Of a stretch of DNA of 64,000 nucleotides, positions 27,451-36,431 are shown piece by piece; positions within the stretch are counted from its first letter, which is position 1, and each line of letters starts with the position of its first letter. Position numbers and translations under genes: made by a program. The DNA comes from Gemmatimonadota bacterium (GTDB taxonomy: Bacteria > Latescibacterota > UBA2968 > UBA8231), in the NCBI GenBank assembly GCA_018660835.1, contig JABJJN010000056.1:124001-188000 (forward strand), read 5' to 3'. A model generated the notes under the pieces. It was not told where the DNA came from. It did no database searches and saw only the letters and a list, made by a program, of their open reading frames with translations.

Positions 27451-29505
27451 ATGAATATGACCAACCTGCAAAAATTCCTGGTACACCGATTGGTACTGCT
27501 GTCGATGGCGTGGATCCTCGTTGCCACGCCGGGCAGAGCAGATCTGATCGGCGTCACCTGGGATTCAGTCGAGGCTCTGTACCTGCTGTCTCAAAGGCCA
27601 CAGCTACAATTGCGCTCCATCCACGGACACGTCGCCCTGTTTGAAACCCTCGACGAAGCCGCCATCAGTGGTTTGTCCCCACTGTTCCGCGACATCGCCG
27701 CTGCTGACGAGGGCTACTATCTCGTCGATCATCTGCACGCCCATGCACCGCCGGCAGGAACACATCTGGTCTATGCGGACGAAGACCGTTGGGCGCTGGT
27801 TCGCATCCCAGGGGATGAGTTGGCTACTGCCCTTGCGGGCGATCACTTTCTCTACCCATTGCCAGCAATCTTCGATCTACAACTGCCCCGTTACGGCAGT
27901 GCTGCACGTCCACTCGATCGAGCGCCCTCGCCAGTCGTCACCGAATTGCTTACAACGGTGGATCCAGAGCGGCTTCGTGAGCATGTAGAAATACTGAGTT
28001 TCCGCGACCCCTCTCTCGGAGCGGTCGCGGGGAATGTGCGTACACGCCACGCACGTCGGTCCGAAACATTTGAAAGCACGGTGTATTTACAGCAGCAGTT
28101 GCAGATGACACTCGACGGAGGCAGTGTCTGGCTGGACAGTTTTCGCATAGCTCCACAGGACTCGCTGATGTACAATGTCGTCGGCGAGCTTCCCGGCACC
28201 GACCCGAATGCTGGATACTATGTCGTGTGTGCTCACTACGACGCGGTGGGTTCACGGAGCCGAGCCAGTCAGATGGCGGCAATTGGTGAAACGGACCTTG
28301 GCTGGCGCTGGGACGAGCATCCGGCCCCTGGCGCCGATGACAATGGCTCAGGCGTCGCCTTGATACTTGAGTCGGCGCGGGCACTGGCCCAGGCGCCACG
28401 CCCTCCCTGGACGATCAGATTCATCGCCTGGTCAGGCGAAGAGCTTGGTTTGCGGGGCAGCCGGCACTATGCCGAGCAAGCCCGCCAGAGGGACGACCAC
28501 ATTCTTGGTGTGCTCAACTTCGACATGATCGGCTTTAATGACTTGAGTGATCGTCTTGAGTTGGTCACAAATCCTGCGTCGCAATGGCTCGTCGACCATT
28601 TGCACAGCACCAATGACCGCTACGAAATCGGCCTGCAAGTCGATGTCCTCGCCGACCCATTTGCCGGACTCAGCGATCATGCTCCCTTTTGGGCACGGGG
28701 CTACGACGCAATTCTCGGAATTGAGAATTACCTGCCGACAGACAGCAGCCACGTCGCGGTGAGGCGTGGCGACTACCGCGTCAATTCGCAGTATCACTCG
28801 GTCGTCGACCTTCCCGACAGCATCAACTGGGAACTTGTGGCCCGCGTGACCCGTCTGACGGTTGCCGCCCTGGCTCAGTTTGGCCAGGAAGAGGGCCTGC
28901 CGAATCTCGTCGTGTTCACCGGCGACGCCCAAGGCGCGGGGGAGGACCTGAGGATCCACGTGACCAATCTGGGCGTAGCGGATGTGACCGAACCCTTCGG
29001 ACTACGTGTATCACAGTGTGCCACCGATTCTACGACCTGTACCATCGTCTACGAAGAATTGGTTCCAGCACCGTTGCGGGCGGGGAGCGTGGCGCGCATA
29101 GATATACCATGGCGTCGCTACGGAGATACAGTCGTGCTCCTGGAGGTTGATCCTGCTGATGATATTGCCGAAGAGGGTCCCGAAACAGACAACAGGGTCT
29201 TTCAACAACTGCGTCTGGTCCCAACGACGGGTGTCGTCGTATTTCCCAATCCTCTCCATGTCGAGACGGCCACCGACATTCGATTCAGTGGCGTCCCCTT
29301 GTTCAGTCGCGTGAAGATCGTGTCCTTGAACGGCGAAGTGATTTGGGAGGGGCGCGAAGAAAGTCAGGGTGATCTGGCAAATGAGATTCGCTGGGATGCT
29401 ACCAATACCAATGGATTTGTTGTCGCCTCTGGTGTCTACATCTATACCGTGAGCAGCTTCGAAGGAGAGATGATTGAACGTGGTAAGATCGCCGTCGTGC
29501 GCTGA
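27451..29505 (+). CDS. exported M28 family metallopeptidase with C-terminal FlgD-like domain
   Basis: A 684-residue secreted aminopeptidase-type zinc protease. A signal peptide covers about residues 1-30 (ending A-T-P-G-R-A-D). The M28 domain shows H in C-A-H-Y-D-A-V-G near 262, D in G-A-D-D-N-G-S-G near 293, E-E in S-G-E-E-L-G near 328, D in N-F-D-M-I-G near 356 and H in Q-Y-H-S-V-V-D near 448. A CARDB-like segment follows. The last 85 residues (V-V-F-P-N-P-L through G-V-Y-I-Y-T-V and G-K-I-A-V-V-R) form a FlgD/T9SS-like Ig domain used for surface attachment in FCB-type bacteria. I prefer ATG 27451 to an upstream TTG. Its 3' end overlaps the next protease gene by 32 bases. Confidence 0.92.
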   Translation: MNMTNLQKFLVHRLVLLSMAWILVATPGRADLIGVTWDSVEALYLLSQRPQLQLRSIHGHVALFETLDEAAISGLSPLFRDIAAADEGYYLVDHLHAHAPPAGTHLVYADEDRWALVRIPGDELATALAGDHFLYPLPAIFDLQLPRYGSAARPLDRAPSPVVTELLTTVDPERLREHVEILSFRDPSLGAVAGNVRTRHARRSETFESTVYLQQQLQMTLDGGSVWLDSFRIAPQDSLMYNVVGELPGTDPNAGYYVVCAHYDAVGSRSRASQMAAIGETDLGWRWDEHPAPGADDNGSGVALILESARALAQAPRPPWTIRFIAWSGEELGLRGSRHYAEQARQRDDHILGVLNFDMIGFNDLSDRLELVTNPASQWLVDHLHSTNDRYEIGLQVDVLADPFAGLSDHAPFWARGYDAILGIENYLPTDSSHVAVRRGDYRVNSQYHSVVDLPDSINWELVARVTRLTVAALAQFGQEEGLPNLVVFTGDAQGAGEDLRIHVTNLGVADVTEPFGLRVSQCATDSTTCTIVYEELVPAPLRAGSVARIDIPWRRYGDTVVLLEVDPADDIAEEGPETDNRVFQQLRLVPTTGVVVFPNPLHVETATDIRFSGVPLFSRVKIVSLNGEVIWEGREESQGDLANEIRWDATNTNGFVVASGVYIYTVSSFEGEMIERGKIAVVR

Positions 29506-31291
29506 ATCTGTTTCCGTTGTAGCCGTTGCCACGGCCCTGCTGCTGTGCCTTGGGGCCGAGGGTGCATCTGCCGGGGTCAAGATCGCCGACGCCCATGCGA
29601 CAGGTGTCCTGGACGCCCATATGACTGCCGCCTATCAGCTGCTCGAACGGCGTGATCCTGATGCTCTCCCTGCAGCCTATCAGGAGACGCCTGAGCCCCT
29701 CTTCTGCGCGACCCATCTGGCCGTGGCTGCCAATGAATTGCTGCAGACCGCTCCACAGGCTGCTGGGAAGATTCTGCTGGAGGCCTTACAGCGCCCCCGC
29801 CTGGCATTCTCTGTCGTGTCGCCGGCGGGACATTTCCGCCTGCACTACGACATCGAGGGGCGCGAAGCGGTCGATCCAGTTGATGATGATGGCAATGGGA
29901 TTCCGGATTACGTCGACTACACAGCGGCCATCGCCGACAGCATGTGGGCGTTGGAGATCGTGGATATGGGGTACCGCGAACCACCGATTGACGCCGGTGC
30001 CGGGGGCGGTGACGAAATCGATATCTACATCCTCGATCTGGGACGCAGCCAGAATTATGGCATTACATATCCCACGTCCAGTGGTGCGACGGGGCCGAGT
30101 TTCTTCGAAATCGACAACGACTTCGCCGACCCAATCTATGGCTCCACTTTCGCCTGTCCGGGAAACCCGGGTACGCGCGAACTGGATGCTCTGCGCGTCA
30201 CAATCGCCCACGAATTCTTCCATGTGATCCAGTTCGGCTACTACCAGGGCAGCGACGGCAGATGGTGGCAGGAGGCATCGGCGACGTGGATGGAGGACGT
30301 CGCGTATCCCAGCCTCGATGACTATCTCCAGTATGTGTGCACCTTCCTGCTGGTGCCGCGCCGTTCTCTCGATTCAGGGATTCCTTCTGCCGGTGACTTA
30401 CATGCCTATGGCGCCTCCGTCTTCGGCCATTTTCTCGCACAGCGCTACAACCGCGATGTGGTACGCTTCATCTGGGAGGAAAATGGTCAGCGCCTGAGCA
30501 ATTCGCTGGAGAATTTCCATCGAGCCATCCTGACGGTTGACGACGAGGGTCTGGATGGCGCTCATGCGGATATGGGCGTGTGGGCATACTTCACAGGCGA
30601 GCGATTCCGACCCGGATTCTTCGAAGAAGGCGAGAAATACCCCGAGAATTTCATCCTGCCTCTTCCCGTCATCGCCGGCGCAACCGTTGCCGACAGTGGT
30701 CGCATCGATCACCTGGCTACGACGTATGTCCGTCTCGATCCTCGTCTGCTGCCCGGTGGCGTGACGATCGACACCGAGTTGGCACGGGGTCGATGGCGAC
30801 GGCAACTGCTGCTGATTGGAGATGACGGCGTGGAGGTGAGGGATGTGGGAGATGTGGGCACCATCGTCGTGCCCGGATGGAATGCCTATGAGGACATTGT
30901 GCTCGTCATCAGCAATGTTGACTTCATCGGTCTCGGACTCGAATACAAAGTGAGTGTGCATTACGATCCCGATATGACCGACGCACCTGCCCCGAGTGCA
31001 TTGGCGCTGCTGCCGACCTACCCAAATCCTTTCCGACCCACTCAAGATGATGACACAACCATCACCTTCGAACTGAATCGGAACAGTCAGATCACAAGTT
31101 TGTCGATTTATACAGCGGACGGTGCCATCGTGCGGCGCTTCGATCTGGGGGCGCGATCAGCACGGCGTTATGCGGTACGTTGGGATGGGGCCAATGAAGA
31201 AGGGGTGTTGGTCGGTTCGGGGCTCTACCACTACGTCCTGGAGGCCGCCGGGCAGCACCGGCGCGCGACACTGGCACTTATCCGAGATTAA
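29474..31291 (+). CDS. exported MXAN_6640-type metalloprotease with FlgD-like C-terminus
   Basis: A 605-residue putative secreted zincin. After a signal peptide (about 1-33, ending G-A-S-A-G) and a helical pro-region, it has a calcium-loop-like D-P-V-D-D-D-G-N-G-I-P-D near residue 135. The metal site is H246-E-F-F-H250 followed by V-I-Q-F-G-Y-Y and W-W-Q-E-A-S-A-T-W-M-E-D, as in MXAN_6640-like proteases. The C-terminal 95 residues (T-Y-P-N-P-F-R-P to G-L-Y-H-Y-V-L-E-A-A-G) are a FlgD-like sorting/Ig domain like that of the gene upstream. The start is a TTG at 29474 with AAGGAG six bases before it, inside the end of the M28 gene, so translation is coupled. Its TAA overlaps the stop of the convergent coiled-coil gene. 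Confidence 0.85.
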   Translation: MNVVRSPSCAESVSVVAVATALLLCLGAEGASAGVKIADAHATGVLDAHMTAAYQLLERRDPDALPAAYQETPEPLFCATHLAVAANELLQTAPQAAGKILLEALQRPRLAFSVVSPAGHFRLHYDIEGREAVDPVDDDGNGIPDYVDYTAAIADSMWALEIVDMGYREPPIDAGAGGGDEIDIYILDLGRSQNYGITYPTSSGATGPSFFEIDNDFADPIYGSTFACPGNPGTRELDALRVTIAHEFFHVIQFGYYQGSDGRWWQEASATWMEDVAYPSLDDYLQYVCTFLLVPRRSLDSGIPSAGDLHAYGASVFGHFLAQRYNRDVVRFIWEENGQRLSNSLENFHRAILTVDDEGLDGAHADMGVWAYFTGERFRPGFFEEGEKYPENFILPLPVIAGATVADSGRIDHLATTYVRLDPRLLPGGVTIDTELARGRWRRQLLLIGDDGVEVRDVGDVGTIVVPGWNAYEDIVLVISNVDFIGLGLEYKVSVHYDPDMTDAPAPSALALLPTYPNPFRPTQDDDTTITFELNRNSQITSLSIYTADGAIVRRFDLGARSARRYAVRWDGANEEGVLVGSGLYHYVLEAAGQHRRATLALIRD

Positions 31292-31608
31292 TCGTCGTCG
31301 CCGTCGAGGTGCTTCTGCCGGCGCTCTTCCAACTCTTCTTCTTCTTCTCGCAGTTCGACTAGCCGATCCTCCATCACCGACAGCTGATGCGTGAACTCAC
31401 GGATGTCGCTGGAGGTCGTGCGTTCCTGCAGTGACGCTTCCTCAACCTTGAGTTCCGCGACCCCTCGACGACGACCAATATCCTCTCGCTCCGACATCAT
31501 CGAGATGATATGACGCTGGCGTTTCTTCTGCATCATTGCCGTTTGCCATTTTGCACCGGCGGCGGCAATGACCAGAACGAGACAGGTCATCAGCAGGATA
31601 TTTTCCAT
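31288..31608 (-). CDS. small membrane-anchored coiled-coil protein
   Basis: 106 residues: one N-terminal transmembrane helix (E-N-I-L-L-M-T-C-L-V-L-V-I-A-A-A-G-A), a basic stretch (M-Q-K-K-R-Q-R-H), then a charged coiled coil ending in E-E-E-E-E-L-E-E-R-R and D-G-D-D-D. The frame is open to 31635, but the ATG at 31608 lies one base after the stop of the preceding gene and gives a clean membrane start. The layout is like PspB-type or similar small coiled-coil membrane proteins, without clear homology. It forms a pair with the gene before it, which has the same architecture. Function unknown. Confidence 0.75.
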   Translation of the reverse strand: MENILLMTCLVLVIAAAGAKWQTAMMQKKRQRHIISMMSEREDIGRRRGVAELKVEEASLQERTTSSDIREFTHQLSVMEDRLVELREEEEELEERRQKHLDGDDD

Positions 31609-31609
31609 A

Positions 31610-31918
31610 TCACAGGTCCAACGGCGAGCCACCAATGTGGCGACGTGAATAGCGCTCTTCCAATTCTTCCAGTTCCTGCTTCTTCATGGTCACCTCGTCC
31701 TTCATCGCCTCCTTCTCCCTCAACAGATCAGGCAGGCGATGACGAATCGCCTCGCCCTCTTCTTCAAGCTTGATGAGGGCGTCGGAGTTCCGCGTAATCG
31801 AGCGCTCGACTGCGTCGAGCTCCGTCTGGATCTCGGCGAGTCGTTTCTGATGGGCACGAATCGTCTCAATGATCATACCAACCAGGCCAATAGCGATGAT
31901 CGCATACGCCCAACTCAT
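31610..31918 (-). CDS. small membrane-anchored coiled-coil protein
   Basis: 102 residues: an N-terminal transmembrane helix (Y-A-I-I-A-I-G-L-V-G-M-I-I-E-T-I), then about 75 residues of heptad-rich, highly charged coiled coil (H-Q-K-R-L-A-E-I-Q-T-E-L, ending K-K-Q-E-L-E-E-L-E-E-R). This is the layout of PspB and related envelope-stress proteins, but no specific motif proves it. First of two tandem genes of the same design separated by one base, suggesting a duplicated or hetero-oligomeric membrane partner pair. Divergent from the helicase gene. Confidence 0.75.
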   Translation of the reverse strand: MSWAYAIIAIGLVGMIIETIRAHQKRLAEIQTELDAVERSITRNSDALIKLEEEGEAIRHRLPDLLREKEAMKDEVTMKKQELEELEERYSRRHIGGSPLDL

Positions 31919-32086
31919 CGTGCTCTACCTCGCCGTTTACACTTGTGATGGAAGAATCAAGACGGCTCTTGCACCAATGTAAGGTCAAGCGGATCAATCG
32001 TCAGCAGCTTTGACTTGCCCTTTTGAGGGAGCCATAGGTATACTTCTGGTCCAGTGCCCATTTGAGCATTCGGCCGGAGACCTGAA

Positions 32087-35000
32087 GTGATTCAGCGCGT
32101 ACTACCCCCTGATGACGATGAACTGCTCGACTTTCCTCCTTCCATCGAACGATTGCCTGAACAGGTGTCGGCGAAGGATCTGGAGGACGCCGAGATCGCC
32201 AGCCAGGTGGCCAATCCCCCGGTCTCCGCCAGCGTGGCCGCAAGCCAGACCAGCGTGGCCGCAAGTCAGACCAGCGTGGCCGCAAGCCAGACCAGCGTGG
32301 CCGCAAGCCAAACCAGCGACAACGCCAGCCAGGTAACTGACTTCCGGCAATATCTGCAGCGCACCCTCTTGCAGGATACCGTCGTCCACGAGCAAACGAT
32401 CCCACCATGCCCTGAGCGACTCGCCCACAGCACAAGCCACCTGGGCCCCGATGTCGAACGCGTCCTGGCAGCATCAGGCATTACAAGTCTGTGGAGCCAT
32501 CAGGAGGAAGGGATTCGACTTCTGCGCGAGGGGCAGGACATCGTCGTGGCAACGCCGACCGCCTCTGGCAAGACGCTCGTCTACAATACGGCGGTCCTCG
32601 CGGACCTGCTGCAGAATCCGGCGGGCTGCGCGATCTACATCTTTCCTCTCAAGGCCCTCGAGCAAGATCAGCTGGAAGAGTTGCGCACGGTGCTGGGAAA
32701 TCTCTCCTGTGGCCTGACGGCCGAGATTTATGATGGCGACACGAAGCCTCACATACGCGAGAAGATCCGCAAACAGCTGCCCAACATTCTCATTACGACA
32801 CCAGACATGTTGCACGCTGGCATCCTCGCCTTCCATGAGGCGTGGGAGGAGCTACTGCGAAATTTGCGCTGGATCGTCGTGGACGAGTTGCACACATACA
32901 ATGGCATTTTTGGCTCCCACGTTTTGCACCTGTTCCGCCGCCTCAATCGACTGTGCAGCAGCTACCAATCCTCCCCTCGCTATGTCAGTTGCTCAGCGAC
33001 GATTGGCAATCCCACACAGCTGGCTGAACGCCTCTTCGGTCGTCCTTTCACAGCCGTCACCGAGTCGGGGGCACCCACCGCCCCACGTCATTTCCTGTTC
33101 GTTGATCCCGTTGAAAGCCCAAATACCGTCGCTGCCCGCCTGCTGCAAGCAGGTGTCCTACGCCAGCTTCGTACCATCGTCTTCACCCGCGCCCGCGTCA
33201 TCACCGAACTCGTCTACCGCTGGGCAACGCAACATCGACAGGATCTGGCACGACGAATCAGCTCCTATCGTGCCGGGTATCTGCCTGAGGAACGTCGGCA
33301 AATCGAATCGGCCCTCACCGGCGGAGATCTGTTGGGTGTCGTCACTACCTCCGCCCTGGAGCTGGGGATCGACATTGGTGGACTCGATGTCTGCGTTCTC
33401 GTCGGTTACCCAGGATCCATCGTCAATACCTGGCAGCGAGCCGGCCGCGTCGGGCGCCAGGGCCGCGAGTCTCTCGTCATCCTGTTGGCCAGCAAGGATG
33501 CCCTCGACCAGTACTTCATGAAATACCCGGAGCAGTTCTTTGGTCGCCAGAGCGAGGACGCCGTCGCCGATCCCGGCAATCGCTATATCCTGAAGAATCA
33601 CCTGCCCTGCGCCGCCAGGGAATTGCCCCTCACTGCCGACGAACCTGAATACGACGGCATTCCCGGATACCAGGAGGCCCTCGCCGAACTCACGGCGAGT
33701 GGCGAGTTGCTGCAGAGTGTCGATGGCGATGCCTGGTTTGCAGCACGTAAGCAACCACATCGCCTGCTCAACATGCGTGCGATTGGCGAAAGCTGGTCCA
33801 TCGTTGCCGGCGCCAGTGGCCGCCCTGACCCAATCCCCGACACGCCAACGGCAGCCATCGATGCAGCCCCACACGCATCCTGCACGCACACTGCAACAGA
33901 TCACAGCACGATCCCCGACCAGGATCTGTTTCAGGCAACCAATCCACTGCCGACCATTCCCAAGGTGCCAGAGGTTCCCAAGGTATCAGATGCACCTTTT
34001 CGGGAGACATCTGACGCCAGGGCACCCGGCGGCGCGCCAGCCCCGCCAGACTCAGTCTCACGTGACTCTGGCAAGAGCGGCTCTGGCAAAGGTGGCCGAC
34101 GGCGCTACACCATCGGCACCGTCTCCGGTGGCCAGTTGTACAGCGAGTGTTATGAAGGAGCCATCTACCTGCATCGCGGTCGTCAGTATCTGATCGGCGA
34201 AAGGCATAGTCCAAGAAGACAGATCGATGCGACCGTCGTCGATGTCCCCTACTACACACGCCCCAAGCAGGAGAAGGAGACGGAGATCATTGAGGAGCTG
34301 GCGTCCAAGCCAATGCATGGCTATCTCGCCAAGCTCGGTCGTTTGAAGGTCAGCTCGCAGGTCATCGCGTACGAAAAGATTCGCGTCGGCGATCAGGTCA
34401 TCATCAGCCGCCACCCCCTTGAGAGCCCTGTACAGACTTTCGAAACCATCGGCTTCTGGTTGGAGATGGATGCCCCCTTCAAAAAGCACCTCAAGCGCCG
34501 GGGGCATCACCACATGGGTTCCCTGCATGCAACGGAACACGCCACAAAATCGCTGTTTCCCTTGTTGGCCTTGAGTAAGGGCACCGATGTGGGTGGTATC
34601 TGTTATCCCATGCACCCGCAACTGCGCAAGGGGGCCATCTTCATCTACGATCAGTATCCCGGTGGCATCGGTCTCGCTGAAAAGGGCTTCGACATGCTCG
34701 ACCGGCTACTGGAATTGACGTTGGAGATGGTGTCTGGCTGCGATTGCGAGGAAGGCTGCCCTTCCTGCATCCACTTTCCAACCTGTGGTGCAGGCAATCA
34801 TCCCCTCGACAAGGCAGGATGCGTCCACCTGCTCGAGCTACTCAGTGGACGTGCGGAACTCGATGCCGAGGCTCTCGACGTCCCCGAAATCGAAGATGAG
34901 CCTCCCCTGTTCGCAGACTGGGAACTGGCTGACGAGACGCCAGCAGCTGATCCGCAAGAAGAGGAGCACGTTGTCGTTTTCGATCTGGAAACGCAATTGA

Positions 35001-35518
35001 GCGCCGCTGAGGTGGGCGGTTGGAACAAGACATATCTGATGCGTGTCTCATGCGGCGTCGTCTGGGATAGTCGCACAGACGAATTCACCAGTTATTTCGA
35101 ACAGGATGTGCCAAAACTGATTGAGCATCTGCAGGCAGCTGATCTGATTGTTGGCTTCAACTGCATCGGCTTTGACTACTCAGTACTTCGCGGCTATTCC
35201 AGCTATGACTTTCGCAAGCTGGAGACCCTCGACATGCTGCGAGAGATCAAAGAACAACTCCACTATCGAGTGAGTCTCAACAGCCTTGCGCAGTCGACCC
35301 TCGATGAGGGCAAGAGTGCCGATGGTCTGCAGGCATTGCGCTGGTGGAAACAGGGGCGTCTCGACCTGATCGAAAAATACTGTCGCGATGACGTGCGCAT
35401 CACGCGCGACATCTGGCGCTTCGGACGAGAGAAGGGCTACCTGGTCTTCGATCGCAAGAACGAGGGTCGCATGCGCGTACCGATCGATTTTAACGAAAAA
35501 ATCGTCGCCCTCGACTAG
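32087..35518 (+). CDS. MrfA-type DEAD/DEAH helicase fused to a DEDD-family exonuclease
   Basis: A 1143-residue single-chain DNA repair protein. Residues 1-90 are low-complexity with a seven-residue repeat (S-V-A-A-S-Q-T). The SF2 helicase has A-T-P-T-A-S-G-K-T near 154-163, D-E-L-H near 265, S-A-T near 302 and Q-R-A-G-R-V-G-R-Q-G near 450. After a Pro-rich insert (about 585-690) comes a DUF1998/MZB-like domain with Cys ligands C-D-C-E-E-G-C-P-S-C and a later C (885-899). The C-terminus (about 960-1143) is an RNase H-like exonuclease: V-F-D-L-E-T (ExoI), V-G-F-N-C-I-G-F-D-Y (ExoII), and Y1098-C-R-D-D1102 (ExoIII). In Bacillus the MrfA helicase and MrfB exonuclease are separate genes that repair mitomycin adducts; here both activities are on one chain. 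The exact substrate is inferred. Confidence 0.9.
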   Translation: MIQRVLPPDDDELLDFPPSIERLPEQVSAKDLEDAEIASQVANPPVSASVAASQTSVAASQTSVAASQTSVAASQTSDNASQVTDFRQYLQRTLLQDTVVHEQTIPPCPERLAHSTSHLGPDVERVLAASGITSLWSHQEEGIRLLREGQDIVVATPTASGKTLVYNTAVLADLLQNPAGCAIYIFPLKALEQDQLEELRTVLGNLSCGLTAEIYDGDTKPHIREKIRKQLPNILITTPDMLHAGILAFHEAWEELLRNLRWIVVDELHTYNGIFGSHVLHLFRRLNRLCSSYQSSPRYVSCSATIGNPTQLAERLFGRPFTAVTESGAPTAPRHFLFVDPVESPNTVAARLLQAGVLRQLRTIVFTRARVITELVYRWATQHRQDLARRISSYRAGYLPEERRQIESALTGGDLLGVVTTSALELGIDIGGLDVCVLVGYPGSIVNTWQRAGRVGRQGRESLVILLASKDALDQYFMKYPEQFFGRQSEDAVADPGNRYILKNHLPCAARELPLTADEPEYDGIPGYQEALAELTASGELLQSVDGDAWFAARKQPHRLLNMRAIGESWSIVAGASGRPDPIPDTPTAAIDAAPHASCTHTATDHSTIPDQDLFQATNPLPTIPKVPEVPKVSDAPFRETSDARAPGGAPAPPDSVSRDSGKSGSGKGGRRRYTIGTVSGGQLYSECYEGAIYLHRGRQYLIGERHSPRRQIDATVVDVPYYTRPKQEKETEIIEELASKPMHGYLAKLGRLKVSSQVIAYEKIRVGDQVIISRHPLESPVQTFETIGFWLEMDAPFKKHLKRRGHHHMGSLHATEHATKSLFPLLALSKGTDVGGICYPMHPQLRKGAIFIYDQYPGGIGLAEKGFDMLDRLLELTLEMVSGCDCEEGCPSCIHFPTCGAGNHPLDKAGCVHLLELLSGRAELDAEALDVPEIEDEPPLFADWELADETPAADPQEEEHVVVFDLETQLSAAEVGGWNKTYLMRVSCGVVWDSRTDEFTSYFEQDVPKLIEHLQAADLIVGFNCIGFDYSVLRGYSSYDFRKLETLDMLREIKEQLHYRVSLNSLAQSTLDEGKSADGLQALRWWKQGRLDLIEKYCRDDVRITRDIWRFGREKGYLVFDRKNEGRMRVPIDFNEKIVALD
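32231..32314 (+). repeat. 21-bp coding minisatellite, four copies
   Basis: Four direct copies of a 21-base unit at 32231-32251, 32252-32272, 32273-32293 and 32294-32314, differing by at most one base each. A degenerate fifth copy follows. They encode the heptad S-V-A-A-S-Q-T in the disordered N-terminus of the helicase. In-frame units of this purity suggest recent slippage and possible length variation between strains. Confidence 0.93.
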
Positions 35519-35552
35519 CCTCGTGCCCTTTCGAGTCTGTCCGCACTACCCG

Positions 35553-36431
35553 TCACGTCGAGCTGACATGGCGCGGATCCAGTGCGTCACGAAGTCCATC
35601 GCCCAGCAGTGAACACCCTAACATGGTCAGGGCAATGGCGAGGGTAGGAAAAAGCGCCAGGTGCCAGTACACGCGCACGTAGGCATTGCTCACGCCGACC
35701 ATCTTCCCCCAACTGGCCATCGGGTCGTTGATACCAAGGCCAAGGAAGCTCAGCCCTGCTTCGGCAAAAATCGTCGCTGGAATACCAAAACTGACGGCGA
35801 TGACGATCGGCGTCAGTGCATTTGGCAGTACGTGCCGCAGCGCAATACGCCAGGCAGGCACTCCGAGGGCGCGCGCGCAGAGCACAAAATCCCACTCACG
35901 CAGCGTGAGGAACTGTGCTCTCGTGAGGCGCGCGATGAGGATCCAGCCTGTGACGCTCAAGGCCAGTACAACGGAGTGCAGCCCGCCGCCAAGCACTGAG
36001 ATGAGCAAAATGGCAAAGAGCAAGCTAGGGAAAGCGGTCATCACATCGATGAGGCGAGAAACGACGAAGCCCGTGCGCCCACCCACATAGCCGGCAAGCG
36101 CTCCCAGGGGGACGCCAATCGCCACGGCCACTCCCTGAACCAGAAGACTGACCAGAAGCGACGTGCGCGCCCCAAAGATCAGTCGACTCAGATAATCACG
36201 ACCCACTTCATCGGTGCCCAGTAAGTGCTCAGGATGCTGCAGCGGCAGCAGCAAGACGCGATCGAAACGGGCGTAGTCATAAGGATGAGGCGCCAGCCAA
36301 TGGGCGAACATGGCGACAAAGCTGATGAGGGCCACCAACATCAGGCCGAAGACTGCGAGCCGATTGCGTAGCAGTCGCTGCGTCGCTTGCCAGGCAAATC
36401 CATGGGAGAGGGTGTTCGCAGCGGCACTCAC
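35553..36431 (-). CDS. ABC transporter permease, OppC/DppC type
   Basis: A 292-residue inner-membrane permease of a peptide/nickel/oligosaccharide importer. Family marks are G-T-D-E-V-G-R-D-Y-L-S-R-L-I-F-G-A-R-T-S-L, several hydrophobic helices, the EAA-type loop C-A-R-A-L-G-V-P-A-W-R-I-A-L-R-H-V-L-P-N and E-A-G-L-S-F-L-G-L-G. The open frame reaches 36512. The GTG at 36431 overlaps the preceding stop in a GTGA and has GGAG upstream, so I use it. Last gene of the three-gene transporter run; it converges on the helicase gene, and no ATPase gene follows. Confidence 0.92.
   Translation of the reverse strand: MSAAANTLSHGFAWQATQRLLRNRLAVFGLMLVALISFVAMFAHWLAPHPYDYARFDRVLLLPLQHPEHLLGTDEVGRDYLSRLIFGARTSLLVSLLVQGVAVAIGVPLGALAGYVGGRTGFVVSRLIDVMTAFPSLLFAILLISVLGGGLHSVVLALSVTGWILIARLTRAQFLTLREWDFVLCARALGVPAWRIALRHVLPNALTPIVIAVSFGIPATIFAEAGLSFLGLGINDPMASWGKMVGVSNAYVRVYWHLALFPTLAIALTMLGCSLLGDGLRDALDPRHVSST

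Noticed and set aside
32231-32314. CRISPR-like array
   Set aside because: The repeats are contiguous without spacers and lie in frame in a coding region.
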